From NCBI GenBank assembly GCA_050084515.1, contig CM114273.1, positions 18,290,001-18,354,000 of the forward strand: a stretch of DNA of 64,000 nucleotides, given 5' to 3'. The position numbers and the translations under genes are program-made. How positions within the stretch are numbered: position 1 is the first letter of the stretch; each line of letters opens with the position of its first letter. The notes under the pieces were generated by a model that saw nothing but the letters and a program-made list of their open reading frames with translations, was not told the origin of the DNA and made no database searches. This stretch comes from Blasia pusilla. Its lineage: Eukaryota > Marchantiophyta > Marchantiopsida > Blasiales. Positions 22,183 through 32,786 of the stretch are shown here, one piece after another.

Positions 22183-24127
22183 CTACAGAGCAGCCGACTG
22201 CTCGTCGAGCTCGCGGTGGACGGTGAAGCAGCCGGGAGCATACAGCGAGTTAAATTCTTCGTCGTCCGTGAGGCGATCTAAGCAGGAGTTTCGAATTTGC
22301 ATGAGGGCTGTCTTGCCTCCTCGATGGTGGGGACCGGGCAGGATCACGAGACTGTCGAAGAGCCGTCGAGGGGCGGGGTTGGTGAGAGCGTATCTGGGCT
22401 TGCCCCAGCCCAAATCCACTTCGTAAAGGGGAGCGAACGTCCACAAGGTGGCTGCTACGTAATGCTCCATGGACAGACCCTGTTCGTGCCGGGTGGATCC
22501 GAGTCTCTGCGCTTCCACCCAGTCAATGAGGGACTGAAAAAACTCGTGGGATCCGACTTCAGCGAGCGCACTCTGAATCAACCGCGCAATGTCGGAAAGT
22601 GATCCGTTCGTCAGATTCTCCTCTGTGCTTCTCGCGCAGGCGCAGCCCACCACATTTCCGAAGTAGCCGCCCGGAAGGTTCAGGAACTTCCTGCCTTCCA
22701 CGAACATGAAGAGCCGGCTCGCGTTATCCTCATCGTCAGGCTCCTCGGCTCTCCGCGCTTTTGCCATCAGACGCCACATGTGGGCTAAGATGCTTCTGTC
22801 TGTGGCGGAGAAACTTACCCACGGTGTTCCCTCAAGCAGCGCCTCCTGGTCCACCTTCTCCCGCAGCTTCTCTGCCGGTTCGTAGCTTATGTCGAATGCG
22901 CGCAGCGTGAAGGGAGGATCTTCGACATAGTCCGTGGTCGAGCGGTTCACTCGAGCGAGTCGCGCCCATCGCTCCGCGAGAGATGAATCCAGCTCGTCTC
23001 TCGGCCTCACCAATTGCCTGCTGTGGCAAGGGCGGAGAGACGGCTGCGTCTGCCCGATCGCCAACTCCCCCCATGACTTCAGGAAGTGGCACCCTGAGTA
23101 TATGTCTGCCACCGTGTGGTGCCAGTTCACGGCAACCACCACGTTCTCGCATTGGAAGCGCGTCACCTGCAGCAAAACTGTGGTGAGAGGAATCCCATAG
23201 GCTAGCGCTAGTTTTATCACGCATCTATGACTGGCGCAAAAGACAAATTCGAATTGAGCAATGGTTCTTCTCGAGTAAGAAGCTGGGAATTTTTCTGGGG
23301 AAGGTCGATAGAATCCCACAGACGATCGCGAAGCTGTGAGCGACTCCGGAACCAAAATCGGTGCCGTCGCCGAGAACACTCCCAGCGCGGACCATAACAG
23401 GGAACATTTCCTTCGTGTTGTGTGTGCATGCATATTGAACATCTCGATGAGTTAAACCCAATGGAGTCACTGTCAGCCTTAAACGCGGATTCTGACTGGA
23501 GGAATACTCAATTATTCCCAGTGGGATAGAGACGCCGAATGACAACTTGGCGGAGAATTGTTGCCAAGAATCTGATCCGTGTATAGTCCAGGAACTGTCA
23601 GACAGTCCCAGTTCGGCTTTTACAAACGGGGAGCTTCACCTCCATCCATAATTCTCAGGCAAGATGTCATAGAAGAACGGGAGGGATACCTGGATGACGA
23701 GCGGAGGAATTTCAAAGTCTCGGGAAGGAACATAGACGGGGCCTTCTCCCAAATTCGCGGTGTTCAATCCCGAGAGCTCACCGATGTGGCTGGCTAAGTC
23801 AATGTCCTTGAGGTGTTCATCCACAAAAGCCTCGATGAAAATGGCCCCGGCACCGTTACAGTGAATGTTCACGAGCCCATCGTCTTGCACCCCGAGTCGC
23901 CCGGCCATCGGATAGAAATCTACCAACACCCTCGCTAGCGAATTCTTCAGCGCCCCCATCAAATCATTCCCAGAATTCTCCATTTTCGCCCCGGCTATGT
24001 TGTATACCAACAGCACTCTCACGTACGTGGGCATTACCACCCGATCCAAATTCGATAGAGGCAACCAGTGCTCTCTGATGGGCTTCACCGGCACCACCAC
24101 CGACGTGTGGGCCGGTGTCATCTTCAT
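22183..24127 (-). CDS. BAHD acyltransferase (HCT-like), two exons
   Basis: Transfers an acyl group from acyl-CoA to an alcohol or amine acceptor in specialised metabolism, probably in the cytosol. Exon 1 is 24,127-23,690 (146 codons, start MKMTPAH; an upstream in-frame extension is Gly/Arg-rich and unlike the family). Exon 2 is 23,166-22,183 (327 codons plus stop). The intron runs GTATCC to TGCAG in phase 0 after PPLVIQ, the usual BAHD intron position. The product is 473 residues, normal for the family. Visible features are the N-terminal VPVKPIREHWLPLSNLD block, the catalytic HHTVAD (HxxxD, His163 and Asp167), GNVVG, and DLGWG (residues 397-401), a variant of DFGWG. Both active-site motifs are present, so it is probably functional. 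Substrate cannot be read from sequence; HCT-like is the closest broad label. Confidence 0.92.
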
Positions 24128-24678
24128 CGCTGCCTCCTTCACTCCTTCCCTCCCTATCGTCTGTCTCCGTCCGTCCCTCGAAGCTGCTCCTCCTCCGCCT
24201 CCCTCCTTCTCCTCCGAATGTATGAATGACCGTGCTCCCTCGCTAGCTCCCGAGAATTGAAGCACAACAACTGCTGGTGCTCGCGCAGATCGCTTAAGGC
24301 CAAGCGCGCCGGTCCCACGACAACCCGTGCATGCGCACACTGGCCCACCGACCGACTGAAGAAGGCTCGAGAAGAACTCACCCACCGTGTGACCCGTTTC
24401 CTCTCTTCTTCCGTGAGGAGAATAAGATTATTGGTATGGCGGGGCAGGGCTGCTCCAACCTCAGAGATCTAGCAGAAGAACCACCACGAACAAAGCTTCA
24501 GTCGCCTGTGAACGATCGGTTGCGTACAGGTCCCACATCTATACCACAATCCGCGCTCAGCAGAAAAGTCGTTGCGACGGATCTGAAGGAAGGGAATTGA
24601 ATCTGCACCCCACTCCCCTATCCCACCAAAAAGTGGATCAGCAAATTGGAACTGAATGTGACGCAGTCTCCTCAATGG

Positions 24679-24712
<34 letters not shown>

Positions 24713-25559
24713 CTCCTCCTCTTCCTCTTCCTCTTCTGCTTTCCTTCTCCCTTACACGAGTGATCGAATCATCCCCACCTCACGGCACCTGACCTGTTCC
24801 GCTCCCTCCCTCGGGCCCTGGCAGGATCAAATTTGGTGTTCGCCCTTTTTGTCAACCTCGCGGGATCTGCAGACACGACGACGGGAGGAGAGAAAGCAGT
24901 ACTGGAGAACATCGGGAAGAACGAGTCGTCGTCGGAGCTCAGCTCCCGACAGAATGGAAGCTCCCAGCGCGATCCGCTGGACATTCACCACTGCAGCCAC
25001 GCACCTCTTACGCTACGGATGCTCGGCGAGAACCGGCATTCTTTGTTAAAGCAGCCGGTTGAGAGCGTGCAATTACCGGTTCGTATCTGAAACTTTTGGA
25101 AACTTTCCGACGAGAAAACTGGGTTTTCTTTGTTAAATTTAAAAAAAACCCGGCGAAATTGCCGACAACCTTGAAAGGTCTCTCGGAAAGCTACCGGTAT
25201 GCATAAAAATCCTTTCCGAGCACTGATTTGTTGCTCTGCGACCCGACCTGGGTCCAAGCGCACTGAGACCGCGTTCTGCATCCGGCGATTCGCCGCAAAT
25301 ATTCCGATGTCGGATGTCCTCCCACGGGACGCTAAGATTTATTTCCCTTAATTTACTCCTCTTTTCTGTTCTTTTCCTTTATCGACTCCTTCGACTGCAG
25401 CGTTTTAGGGACTTTCAACGCACCTGGCACTAAACCCCGAGCCCTGGAGAAGTACCGATCTGGGCCGTGCATCTTCGGATCTGAAGGTGCAGCGACCATC
25501 ATTCCCGATCCCTCCCACTTATCAAGTATTTGCCCTAGTTTAGTCTAGTTTAGGTCAAC
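24128..25559. promoter_or_regulatory. Upstream region of the BAHD gene
   Basis: This GC-rich region precedes the BAHD start codon and probably holds its 5' UTR and promoter. It includes a pyrimidine-rich tract at 24,682-24,740, which on the transcribed strand is GA-rich. The ORFs found here, including one that continues the BAHD frame upstream to 24,385, lack protein similarity. No TATA box could be assigned. A segment at about 25,014-25,170 resembles one near 58,935. Confidence 0.35.
24682..24740. repeat. (TC)n then (TCC)n/(TTCC)n compound microsatellite
   Basis: About fourteen TC units are followed by TCC and CTTCCT units. Confidence 0.9.
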
Positions 25560-25662
25560 TTCGAACTAATTTTGCACCTCATCGTGTTCAGGAAACAAGG
25601 AAAAAACCATTTAGCATACACAGTAATCCAGTAAAACTACTTATAGAATTAAATAAAATAAC

Positions 25663-25896
25663 TCAACAGTGCCACAGAAGTTTTTCTTTCGAATCCATGA
25701 AACAAGAAAAAATGATGATCTCTAGACCATTTTTAATTTCATAGAAACGTAGCGATAAACATTGAATTATTTCGAAATCTAGCGGACTTCTATTTTTAAC
25801 AAAAATGTCCCTAAACTTCTTGAACCCGTCAAAAAGTTCAGGATTACGAATGGAGCAAAATGAGTAAAACAGGTCGTAACAAATAGCATACATCAT
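25663..25896 (-). CDS. Unrecognised short ORF
   Basis: A 77-codon open frame with protein-like composition (FDGFKKFRDIFVKNRSPLDF in the middle) and mixed hydrophobic and charged residues. Stops flank it on both sides and no domain is recognised. Together with the two plus-strand ORFs it gives the AT-rich island a coding appearance; it may be a degraded fragment. Confidence 0.25.
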   Translation of the reverse strand: MMYAICYDLFYSFCSIRNPELFDGFKKFRDIFVKNRSPLDFEIIQCLSLRFYEIKNGLEIIIFSCFMDSKEKLLWHC

Positions 25897-26027
25897 AGAA
25901 AGGATCTAAACACATATATCGTCAATTACATGATTATGTTGACAAAAATCAACGAAAACGTAGATAAGGTTTTCATGCATAATATTTTTTTTTTCATTAT
26001 TCTCACGGATTCAATACGCGACATGTA

Positions 26028-26270
26028 TTGAACAACGCTTCAATACAGAAGAAACAGACTTCAATAAAAACGTTCGATGGAAAACCCATCAGAAACAAAA
26101 ATATATCAGGTATTTCGATAGATCACACTCAATGGAAGCACCTCTTCGATCCACGCAGTAATAAAAGTCGAGTTTACGATTTTAATGGAGAAAACAAAAT
26201 GTACACAAAAGTGTTTAAGAAAATATATTCCGATTTGAATCCTTACTTGGAGCAGTGTGAAGATTGTTGA
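26028..26270 (+). CDS. Unrecognised short ORF
   Basis: An 80-codon open frame, Lys/Asn-rich and polar. Its middle (ISIDHTQWKHLFDPRSNKSR) and end (YTKVFKKIYSDLNPYLEQC) read like genuine globular protein rather than chance. The first codon is TTG, so the true start lies elsewhere or the frame is a fragment. No family is recognised. Confidence 0.3.
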   Translation: MNNASIQKKQTSIKTFDGKPIRNKNISGISIDHTQWKHLFDPRSNKSRVYDFNGENKMYTKVFKKIYSDLNPYLEQCEDC

Positions 26271-26451
26271 ACCCCATGCAGTATAAACCTTCGACTTCAA
26301 TTTTGAAAAGTAGTATTCATTTTGGAAAAGAGGATCTCGCAATCCAAAACAAAGAAATTCGATTTTTCGCATCTCCTATTGAATGGAAGCTTCGCATTAG
26401 TAAGTCCATCGTTTTCTTTTTCTTTTTTTTAATTTCTAAACCCCTAAGGGC

Positions 26452-26685
26452 ATGGGCCTTTTGGCACTTTTCCACACGAAGTCCACCGGGGACTTGCGCT
26501 CACGCTATCGATTAAACGGACACATCCGAATAAGCAATAAAAAACGAATGAAGATTATGGAGCACCTATGTCACGGTGATCTTGAAATGGGCGTAGCTAT
26601 ACTATTAAATTATCAAGGGACGTTATGGGCTTATGTGTACAATTATTATATTATTATTCCCGATGTTCACATCTTTCGCAAGTGA
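26452..26685 (+). CDS. Unrecognised short ORF
   Basis: A 77-codon frame from ATG with a basic first half (RISNKKRMKIMEHL) and a hydrophobic, Tyr-rich end (GTLWAYVYNYYIIIPDVHIF). It could be an exon or fragment. It lies downstream of the possible splice donor near 26,400. No family is recognised. Confidence 0.25.
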   Translation: MGLLALFHTKSTGDLRSRYRLNGHIRISNKKRMKIMEHLCHGDLEMGVAILLNYQGTLWAYVYNYYIIIPDVHIFRK

Positions 26686-26790
26686 TATCAAACTTGAAAA
26701 TATTAATTAATCAATTGAATGTTTTAGATTTAGTTTTGTATGCGATATATAAGTGACTTGTGCGTGTTATGTACAAGATTATGCAATAAA

Positions 26791-28580
26791 AATTTTTTTT
26801 ATTTTCTTGCTCCCTCTCGCCTTTCATATTCCTATTCTTTGATCTAATTTCTTCTTTAAGTGTGTCACCGGGAATATTTTAAAAACATATTTAAAGACCA
26901 AAACAATTTAGTGCGCTCATCCTCTTATAATAATGTAAATAGCAATTCAATATTTAATATGATATTATGTGCAAGACTTCCTCTTGAGATAAATATGATA
27001 TTTATCTCTTCAAGCACGGGAATAAACTATGGGCTTTGATCAGTCCTGACTCCTGACTCCTACTCCTGAGGCTCGTCAACACGGAGGAAGGAGTTACCCG
27101 CGTAGTCATATTGCTGGCAAATTGTCGCAGTATAACACGTGTCACCGTCCTTCACTCACGTAGTCAACTATCCCAAGTTTCGACGGCTGCCGTCAGAAGT
27201 CAACTGACGAGCACGCACGCACGCACGCCCGCCTCCGACGTGGTCGTTCCGCTATACCATGGTCACTGGGACCAGAGCGAGCGGGGAGGGCAGTGGGTAC
27301 CACGCAGATGTTCAAACCGTCATATGCGTGTTTCGAGTTTACCGCTGATATCTCCCAAGTAAATTTTGGAACTATCTATTAAGTGAGATTCGATTAATCT
27401 CCAAAATATATGACAAGTATGCGACGCCTTTGATGACAGAATGTGCGAGTATCGACCGGTATCGGTACAGCCATTTGGGGATGTAGTTGTGTGAATAGTC
27501 CGTTCGTAACGGAGGCCGTGCTATGGGGCTATGACGGAGAGGTTTGACTCGTTCCTTACGGATTCCGCCCGTCATCTCTAGTCGAGAAATGGGTTGTCCT
27601 TAGCCACTGCGATTCTGTATTGTAGTCAACGGGTCTCCATAGCTTTGCAGCGGGCTCAGGCGGTTGGAGACGCCAATGCTAGAGGCCCACTTAATTGTAG
27701 CCATAGTTCTCTAGCTGTTGCTGATATTGTCTTTGCTGTTGGTGAGTTTGGTCGTTAGGGGGGGGAGGCTCCCTTGTGTCTCTTCAGCGCCGGTTTTGGC
27801 CCGCGGGTTTTTTGGCTCTCAATGGCCCCCTCCTTTGTATCCCGATAGGTTTTCCATCCAAGTTTCTATTAAAGTTTTATATCCTCCCGAAGCGGGTAAC
27901 AACTCTTGTTGGAGTCGAAAGAAATCTGAACTCTTGTTGAAGTCTGAAAGAATGGTCACATTGATGTTGATATGATCAAGGATGGATCAATGTACTTTTT
28001 TTTTTGCTGATGCACCAAATTATTGTTAAATATTGAATAATCCGATGACTAAGCTGATGAAAATCGTGAAATATGGTTGCCTTGTTGTTGTATAAAGAAA
28101 CAATCAATAATAAGAGCAGACGAATGAAGGAATGAACAATATAGTAGTGGTAGAAGTTGTTGAGAAGATTCTTACTGCACATGAGAGTATAATTTATATG
28201 CAATTACCGTCATGTATGTGAAATGAAGAATCATTCACAAGAATGAAAAATGTAGGTGGGATGGATGGAACAAAAGTGGAATGGTTACACATGTGCAACA
28301 CAAAATATATGTGAACTCATAGGAATCCAAATTGAAAGTCCACTAGTACACACAAATCTGAAGACATGTGCAACACAAACATAGATTACGGTATTGTGGA
28401 ACAGACAACACTGATTCTATCGGTGGAGCGACTAAAGTCAAGTGACATTTTTCAGTTTAGACCCGAACGGAATATCTATAAATAGATGTGCGATGCTAGA
28501 CCTGATAATAGCAACAAAATATTTTTCACTAGAAGATGGTGTAGAAATACATCTTTCAAAAATTGAATTGTGAGAATAAC
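26791..28580. other. Non-genic stretch
   Basis: No convincing gene is present. The part at about 27,460-27,900 is less AT-rich and ends in short pyrimidine-rich lines and ATTAAAGTTTTAT, reminiscent of the 3' tail of a retroelement, but no ORF supports this. Confidence 0.35.
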
Positions 28581-28965
28581 CTAAGACTTATCGGAGGCCG
28601 CCAATAACTGAGTTGCTTTATCTTGTGTGTCACCGTCGTTCTCGTACTTCTGAGTGATATAGTCAACAAACAAACATATATCCATTTTCAGCTGTTTCAG
28701 AGATAACGTGAGTTGGGTGATACGGTCAATGTTGTATTTTTCACCTCAAGCTGACTTTGTGAATCGTCATACTTGTCTCGAAAAATCTCAATATTAGTCA
28801 ACGCTATCTCATACAAGGAGACATGAACACTATCTTCATCCAACATATCCCGTGTAATGGGATCCAACTGTTTTCCCTGAAGGATAGAGCATCGTCTTCT
28901 CCTTCTACATTTTGCACGCTCGATCGCCTTATCATGCTTGCAAGAAGGATCTGATATTCGTTGTC
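28581..28965 (-). pseudogene. Coiled-coil reading frame at the end of the retroelement
   Basis: After a stop near 28,965 the frame reads through AIERAKCRRRRRCSILQGKQ, then LDEDSVHVSLYEIALTNIEI and DKYDDSQSQLE. A one-base frameshift near 28,720 moves it to ITQLTLSLKQLKMDICLFVD and YITQKYENDGDTQDKATQLL, closing at TAG 28,581. Both halves read as one helical protein. It may belong to the retroelement or be a separate fragment. Confidence 0.45.
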
Positions 28966-29199
28966 ATGCGCATACACATCGCTACACAACCCACATCGCT
29001 GGTCACATCTACACACCACACAACACCGACTTTCCCCAACATTCGGATAGATCCACACATAACCAAACAAACTTATGCAAATACACCGGGACCACAACCC
29101 CGGTTGGCAATTAGGTCCCCCTAACTCCAGATAGCACACACATATGTACCCAACAATATCTCCTATCCTACACACATCTAGCACCATCCAGGCCGTCAT

Positions 29200-29310
29200 C
29201 CCTGCAACACTAGCACACAACAGCAACTCGCAATGTTGATCCCTCCGAAGAGATCTAACACTCTCGTACCCTGCTCCAAACATAGACACGGCTTCATGCC
29301 TGCCTCACGA
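29200..29310 (-). pseudogene. Peptide resembling C5-methyltransferase motif I
   Basis: From an ATG at 29,297 (minus) the frame reads MKPCLCLEQGTRVLDLFGGI before losing sense and reaching a stop. VLDLFGGI matches motif I, the SAM-binding loop of DNA cytosine-5 methyltransferases (DLFxGxG), and a short helix-like LVLQG follows. It lies about 170 bases downstream of the protease segment. Motif IV (PC), the catalytic Cys, and later motifs are not visible, so the assignment is tentative. Chance similarity of eight residues is the alternative. Confidence 0.4.
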
Positions 29311-29468
29311 GCTCATCAGCACTCCACGCATCTCAACGCTCGTCCCCAACAACAATAAAGAAGCTATGCACCATGGGAAGAGACACCCACCCTAGCATGT
29401 CTCATCGTGGGACTATCCACTAAGGGAATTTCCTCCGTATGTGTGCTCCACTCCCCAAACCCTCCTGA

Positions 29469-29960
29469 TCAGCAAACACCGCGTGTGATTACTTCCGACG
29501 TGGTCACCGCATCCTTACGTGGTCGACCACCACTACTCCCTGCAAACTCCACCGGTAGATGGCTCACCCGTCCATCACCTGATCGCCACCTTGGCCGATA
29601 TGAAATCGTCTCCTCCCAAAAATCCAGAATAAAACCAAGGGGATACGACACCATACTCCCTACCAACACATCAAACGACTTTGCCGATGTCGACGTAATC
29701 ACCCGAGTGCGCACCATCGCACTATCTGACTCATGCTCTGCCTCGAGTCTAACCACCAACTCTTGTCGAGCTATGAACTGCGTGAGTGATATACCCCCAA
29801 TAGAGGTCTGTATCTGAAAGGGACAACGCTCAATGTCGCCTTCCCGTAAACCCAATGCCAAACACGCCGCCTTCCCTAACATCAAGGGCTGCGCTCTCGA
29901 ATCAAGTAGGATGCGCAGCGGATGGTACACCATACCTGAGGGACTAACTAAGCAAAGCAC
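29469..29960 (-). pseudogene. Retropepsin-like aspartic protease segment
   Basis: A 163-codon frame whose N-terminal LLDSRAQPLMLG corresponds to the active-site region of retroelement proteases. The usual D-S/T-G-A is D-S-R-A, so the catalytic glycine is lost (GGA to AGA-type change). The downstream FDVLVGSMVSYPLGFILDFW has the form of the second conserved region, and a basic Gly/Arg-rich end follows. In the family this enzyme matures Gag and Pol. The substitution and broken frame make this copy inactive. Confidence 0.65.
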
Positions 29961-30418
29961 TCATGCTTGATTATCCAAAAATACCACACCTAGTGTGACC
30001 ATGGCTCGCTCTATGGCCGGTCGAGCTGGCACGTCTACCACTTTGCCGCTGCCGCATGCCATGACTTAGTGGGGGACATCCCAAGATCTTGCTCCGAGGG
30101 CAAGTCCACCACCTCCTCAACGCTCAGACAACGTCGCGGCCAGCCGGAACATCTCCGCTGGTCCAACTCCCAATGTCGCCAACTCCATGGCAGAAAACAA
30201 CGTAGTGAGGCTCACCTTAGTGGCCACCTCCAACAATGTGGTAAACACTGGCTCCTCCCGAGCTAGCATAGGAATCGTCTCTCCAACTCCTCATGATGTT
30301 GACTCACTTGTCCCACCCGTGGACACTACGGTCGTTGAGGCACCATCGATGGTGTATGTAGTGCCTTCGACAATGTGAACGACTAGGGAACCCTGGCCTG
30401 CCGCCCATCGGTCCCCTC

Positions 30419-31115
30419 CTATGGGTCAATCTCAACCCCACCTCTTGATGGCTTGGTTACTTTTGCAACATCCCGAGTCACCACCGTAGGAGCCTCAACC
30501 TGAGCCGCACTACGCATAAATCCCATCCCCGCAGAATCCTCATCGGCATCGTGGTATGATGTGGAGGCTGGCGCCACACTAGCTACTCTCAGCTCTGGGC
30601 ATGCCTGTAGCTGCATCATCGTCATGGGAGCAATCCTCCGCTCCAACTTATCGATGCGTGTAAGGAGCATTGCATCGGGTGCACGTCCTCCATCTCTCGT
30701 GATTGGTGATGGCACTCTCCCACCAGGATCATCCACCACTCGATCTCCATCAACTCTCTCGCCCCCAAGCCCTGTGCCTACCTCTTGACGTACCTCCTGA
30801 AAAAGATTGTAACACCTATCCCTAGTGTGAACATATTGGTGACAATGATCACACTGCATTGTGGTGGGACCATCCTCTGTGGCTCATGAGCAATCGAAGG
30901 CACTCGTGGCGCTCTCCCATGCAGTGGGCAGTCCCTTTGCCTATGTGATCTACCACACATCCAACAAGCCAACCCTCGCCCATGCTGGGTAACATATGTC
31001 AATACAAGCCGTTGCCTTATCGGCTCACGATACCCGCCCTGCTCCCGTGGTATTGGTGCATGCTAGGGCACATGTGAATCTCTCCTACTCGTCGACCCAT
31101 CAAATCCCGCGAAAA
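30419..31115 (-). pseudogene. Gag-like segment with two zinc knuckles
   Basis: One frame (from about 31,115 with an internal stop, then to about 30,860) contains CWMCGRSHRQRDC, a CX2CX3HX4C knuckle. A frameshift near 30,858 leads to a 146-codon ORF beginning with CDHCHQYVHTRDRC, a canonical CX2CX4HX4C knuckle. This is followed by a charged linker and a helical segment (AMLLTRIDKLERRIAPMTMM). Such knuckles bind element RNA during packaging. The first knuckle is one residue short between Cys and His. Confidence 0.65.
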
Positions 31116-32203
31116 ACCCGTGGTAACCACGGGCTTAGGATTCACCTCCAAGCTTCTGTCGTAAAACATGGCAAAACCTCAGAAATCATATTACTGAGGG
31201 GCAAAGGAGAATGGATGATGCAACAAGCTTTTCAACAAATGAAACGAACATGGATGTGGTAAGCACTAGCTTAAATATCAGCAGTATTAGTGAGAATGAA
31301 CATGGATTACTAAGACAACTATGAATAAATTTACCTCGGGCAGATGGACAAAACTCATCAAGTCGGGAGAAAATAGACAATTAAGAGAGTAAAGGGACAA
31401 GAAATTTGTACCAAGTCATAGGTAGTTATAGCATAAATACAACAACCTCAACAACAACAACGTGCTCGTGAATTTTAGTGTAAAGATGAAGAGAAATACA
31501 TACATATAAAATGTGCAGGGTAATAACGAGCATATGTGCAATCATACTAAGTGATTAGTAGATACCTGCTGATACAACGGAAGATTAAAGTGAGTGAAAG
31601 ATACATGAATTCTTGGAAAGATTCTTGGAAATAAGCGACAACAAGAATCTATGAAAATGGGCAATAAATAACAGAACGAGACAAGAAACAACACCATGAT
31701 GCTACGACTATGGTGTGCTTACGAAAATTCATAAATAGGAAGTTCCAAAATGTACCATTCATACTTACAAATTCAGATGAGAAACTGAACACATGTACAC
31801 ATCAAGTGAAAGTGGACCTTGTAACATATGATCAGGAATGAACATGCATGTTCATAAGAAGAAAAATAGTACTCAATGGAGTTGAAAATTGCCGTAATCA
31901 AAGTGAGCTTAGTAGAGGACTCAGAATCAAACCATTTTGTCATGTAAATCACATGATCAAAACTACATGTGCACAAGTTTATATGCGGTTGTAAATATTG
32001 ATGCATAAGTGGAAACTTAGCGCTGGTATGAATCTTGTCACTCCATGGCATACCTAAAACAAGGGTGTTGTTGTTAGTTCTTTGAACTGATGCAGTAGTA
32101 AGGATATAATCAAAAATTCTGAGACATTCAGAAATATGAAGACGATCAAAGAAATGGTGTTTACCTAATTGCATTTTTAAGTACACTTGCATTTTTTGGG
32201 TGA
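31116..32203. other. Non-genic stretch
   Basis: AT-rich. A 144-codon minus-strand ORF (31,773-32,207) has no recognisable domain and only its first part, adjoining the next entry, looks coding. Confidence 0.35.
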
Positions 32204-32786
32204 TCAAGGCAATATCTCATTGCGGTTGGCCATGGCAACAAGGGAAGAGCTTGCGGCAGATTGATTCATACTGCATACATTGTTGTCATCAGTTGGTGGT
32301 GATAGGCCTTTTTTCTGCATCTGAGTTTTGTCGGCAGTTGCAGACATCGTTGTGACTGACGAAAAGTCCGAGATTTGAATCACTGTCCATTGCAAACTTT
32401 ATTTGTGTGAGTAAATGATCTGTCTTTGCAGAGGAGAGGTCTACTAGAATTTCAAGTGGGAGTTGCATTATAATGGGCAATTCCTGAAGTTGATATGGTT
32501 GTATTCCACCAGTAAAGCGTTTGTACTGAATTGCAGCCTGTGACCTAGTGAACTCATTTTCATCAAATGCAAGCCCCATGTATTTCATCACTTCTTTCTT
32601 GATGCCTGAAAAACATGCAATTGTAGTGGTTGATTTTTTAATCATATACACAATTCTTATTGTGGCTAATTCACTTAGGGAACTAGTGTGGGTACAAGAG
32701 ATTTGGGACATGAAATGAAGTACTTGTGGTAGGAGGTTGCTTTCTGAATTCTTGAAATGTGGCCGCCCACTACTTGCACCCATCAA
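32204..32786 (-). pseudogene. Unidentified coding-like segment near the helicase fragment
   Basis: A 165-codon minus-strand frame (32,786-32,289) contains protein-like stretches (GIKKEVMKYMGLAFDENEFT and QAAIQYKRFTGGIQPYQLQE). It is continued in another frame by MSATADKTQMQKKGLSPP and a Ser-rich end closing at about 32,204. The two frames appear to be one gene 3' end with a frameshift near 32,340. No family is recognised. It lies 480 bases beyond the PIF1-like helicase on the same strand, so it may be part of the same element. Confidence 0.4.

Larger units (their letters stand above)
25560..26790. other. AT-rich island with coding-like ORFs of unknown origin
   Basis: Base composition changes abruptly from GC-rich to AT-rich at about 25,560. 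Within 1.2 kb three ORFs have protein-like composition: 25,663-25,896 on the minus strand (77 codons), 26,028-26,270 on the plus strand (80 codons) and 26,452-26,685 on the plus strand (77 codons). A possible splice donor (A|GTAAGT) lies at about 26,400 after a coding-like stretch in another plus frame. No family is recognised in any of them. They may be relics of an insertion or of an organellar or foreign sequence. Confidence 0.35.
28581..31115 (-). mobile_element. Decayed gag-protease retroelement with a methyltransferase-like peptide
   Basis: On the minus strand, in order, are a gag-like segment with two zinc knuckles, a retropepsin-like segment, a peptide matching motif I of cytosine methyltransferases, and a coiled-coil frame. 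All are split by frameshifts and stops, and no reverse transcriptase, integrase or LTR was found in the window. The gag plus aspartic-protease arrangement points to an LTR-type element. The copy is inactive. The left and right limits are those of recognisable coding sense, not element ends. Confidence 0.65.

Noticed and set aside
24128-24385. Upstream in-frame extension of the BAHD ORF
   Set aside because: Gly/Arg/Cys-rich and unlike any BAHD N-terminus; the family-like sequence starts at MKMTP.
25560-26790. Organelle gene insertion
   Set aside because: AT-rich and coding-like, but none of the ORFs resembles a plastid or mitochondrial gene that I know.
31773-32207. 144-codon minus-strand ORF as a gene
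   Set aside because: Hydrophobic and Cys/Phe-rich with no domain; only its first codons adjoin coding-like sequence.
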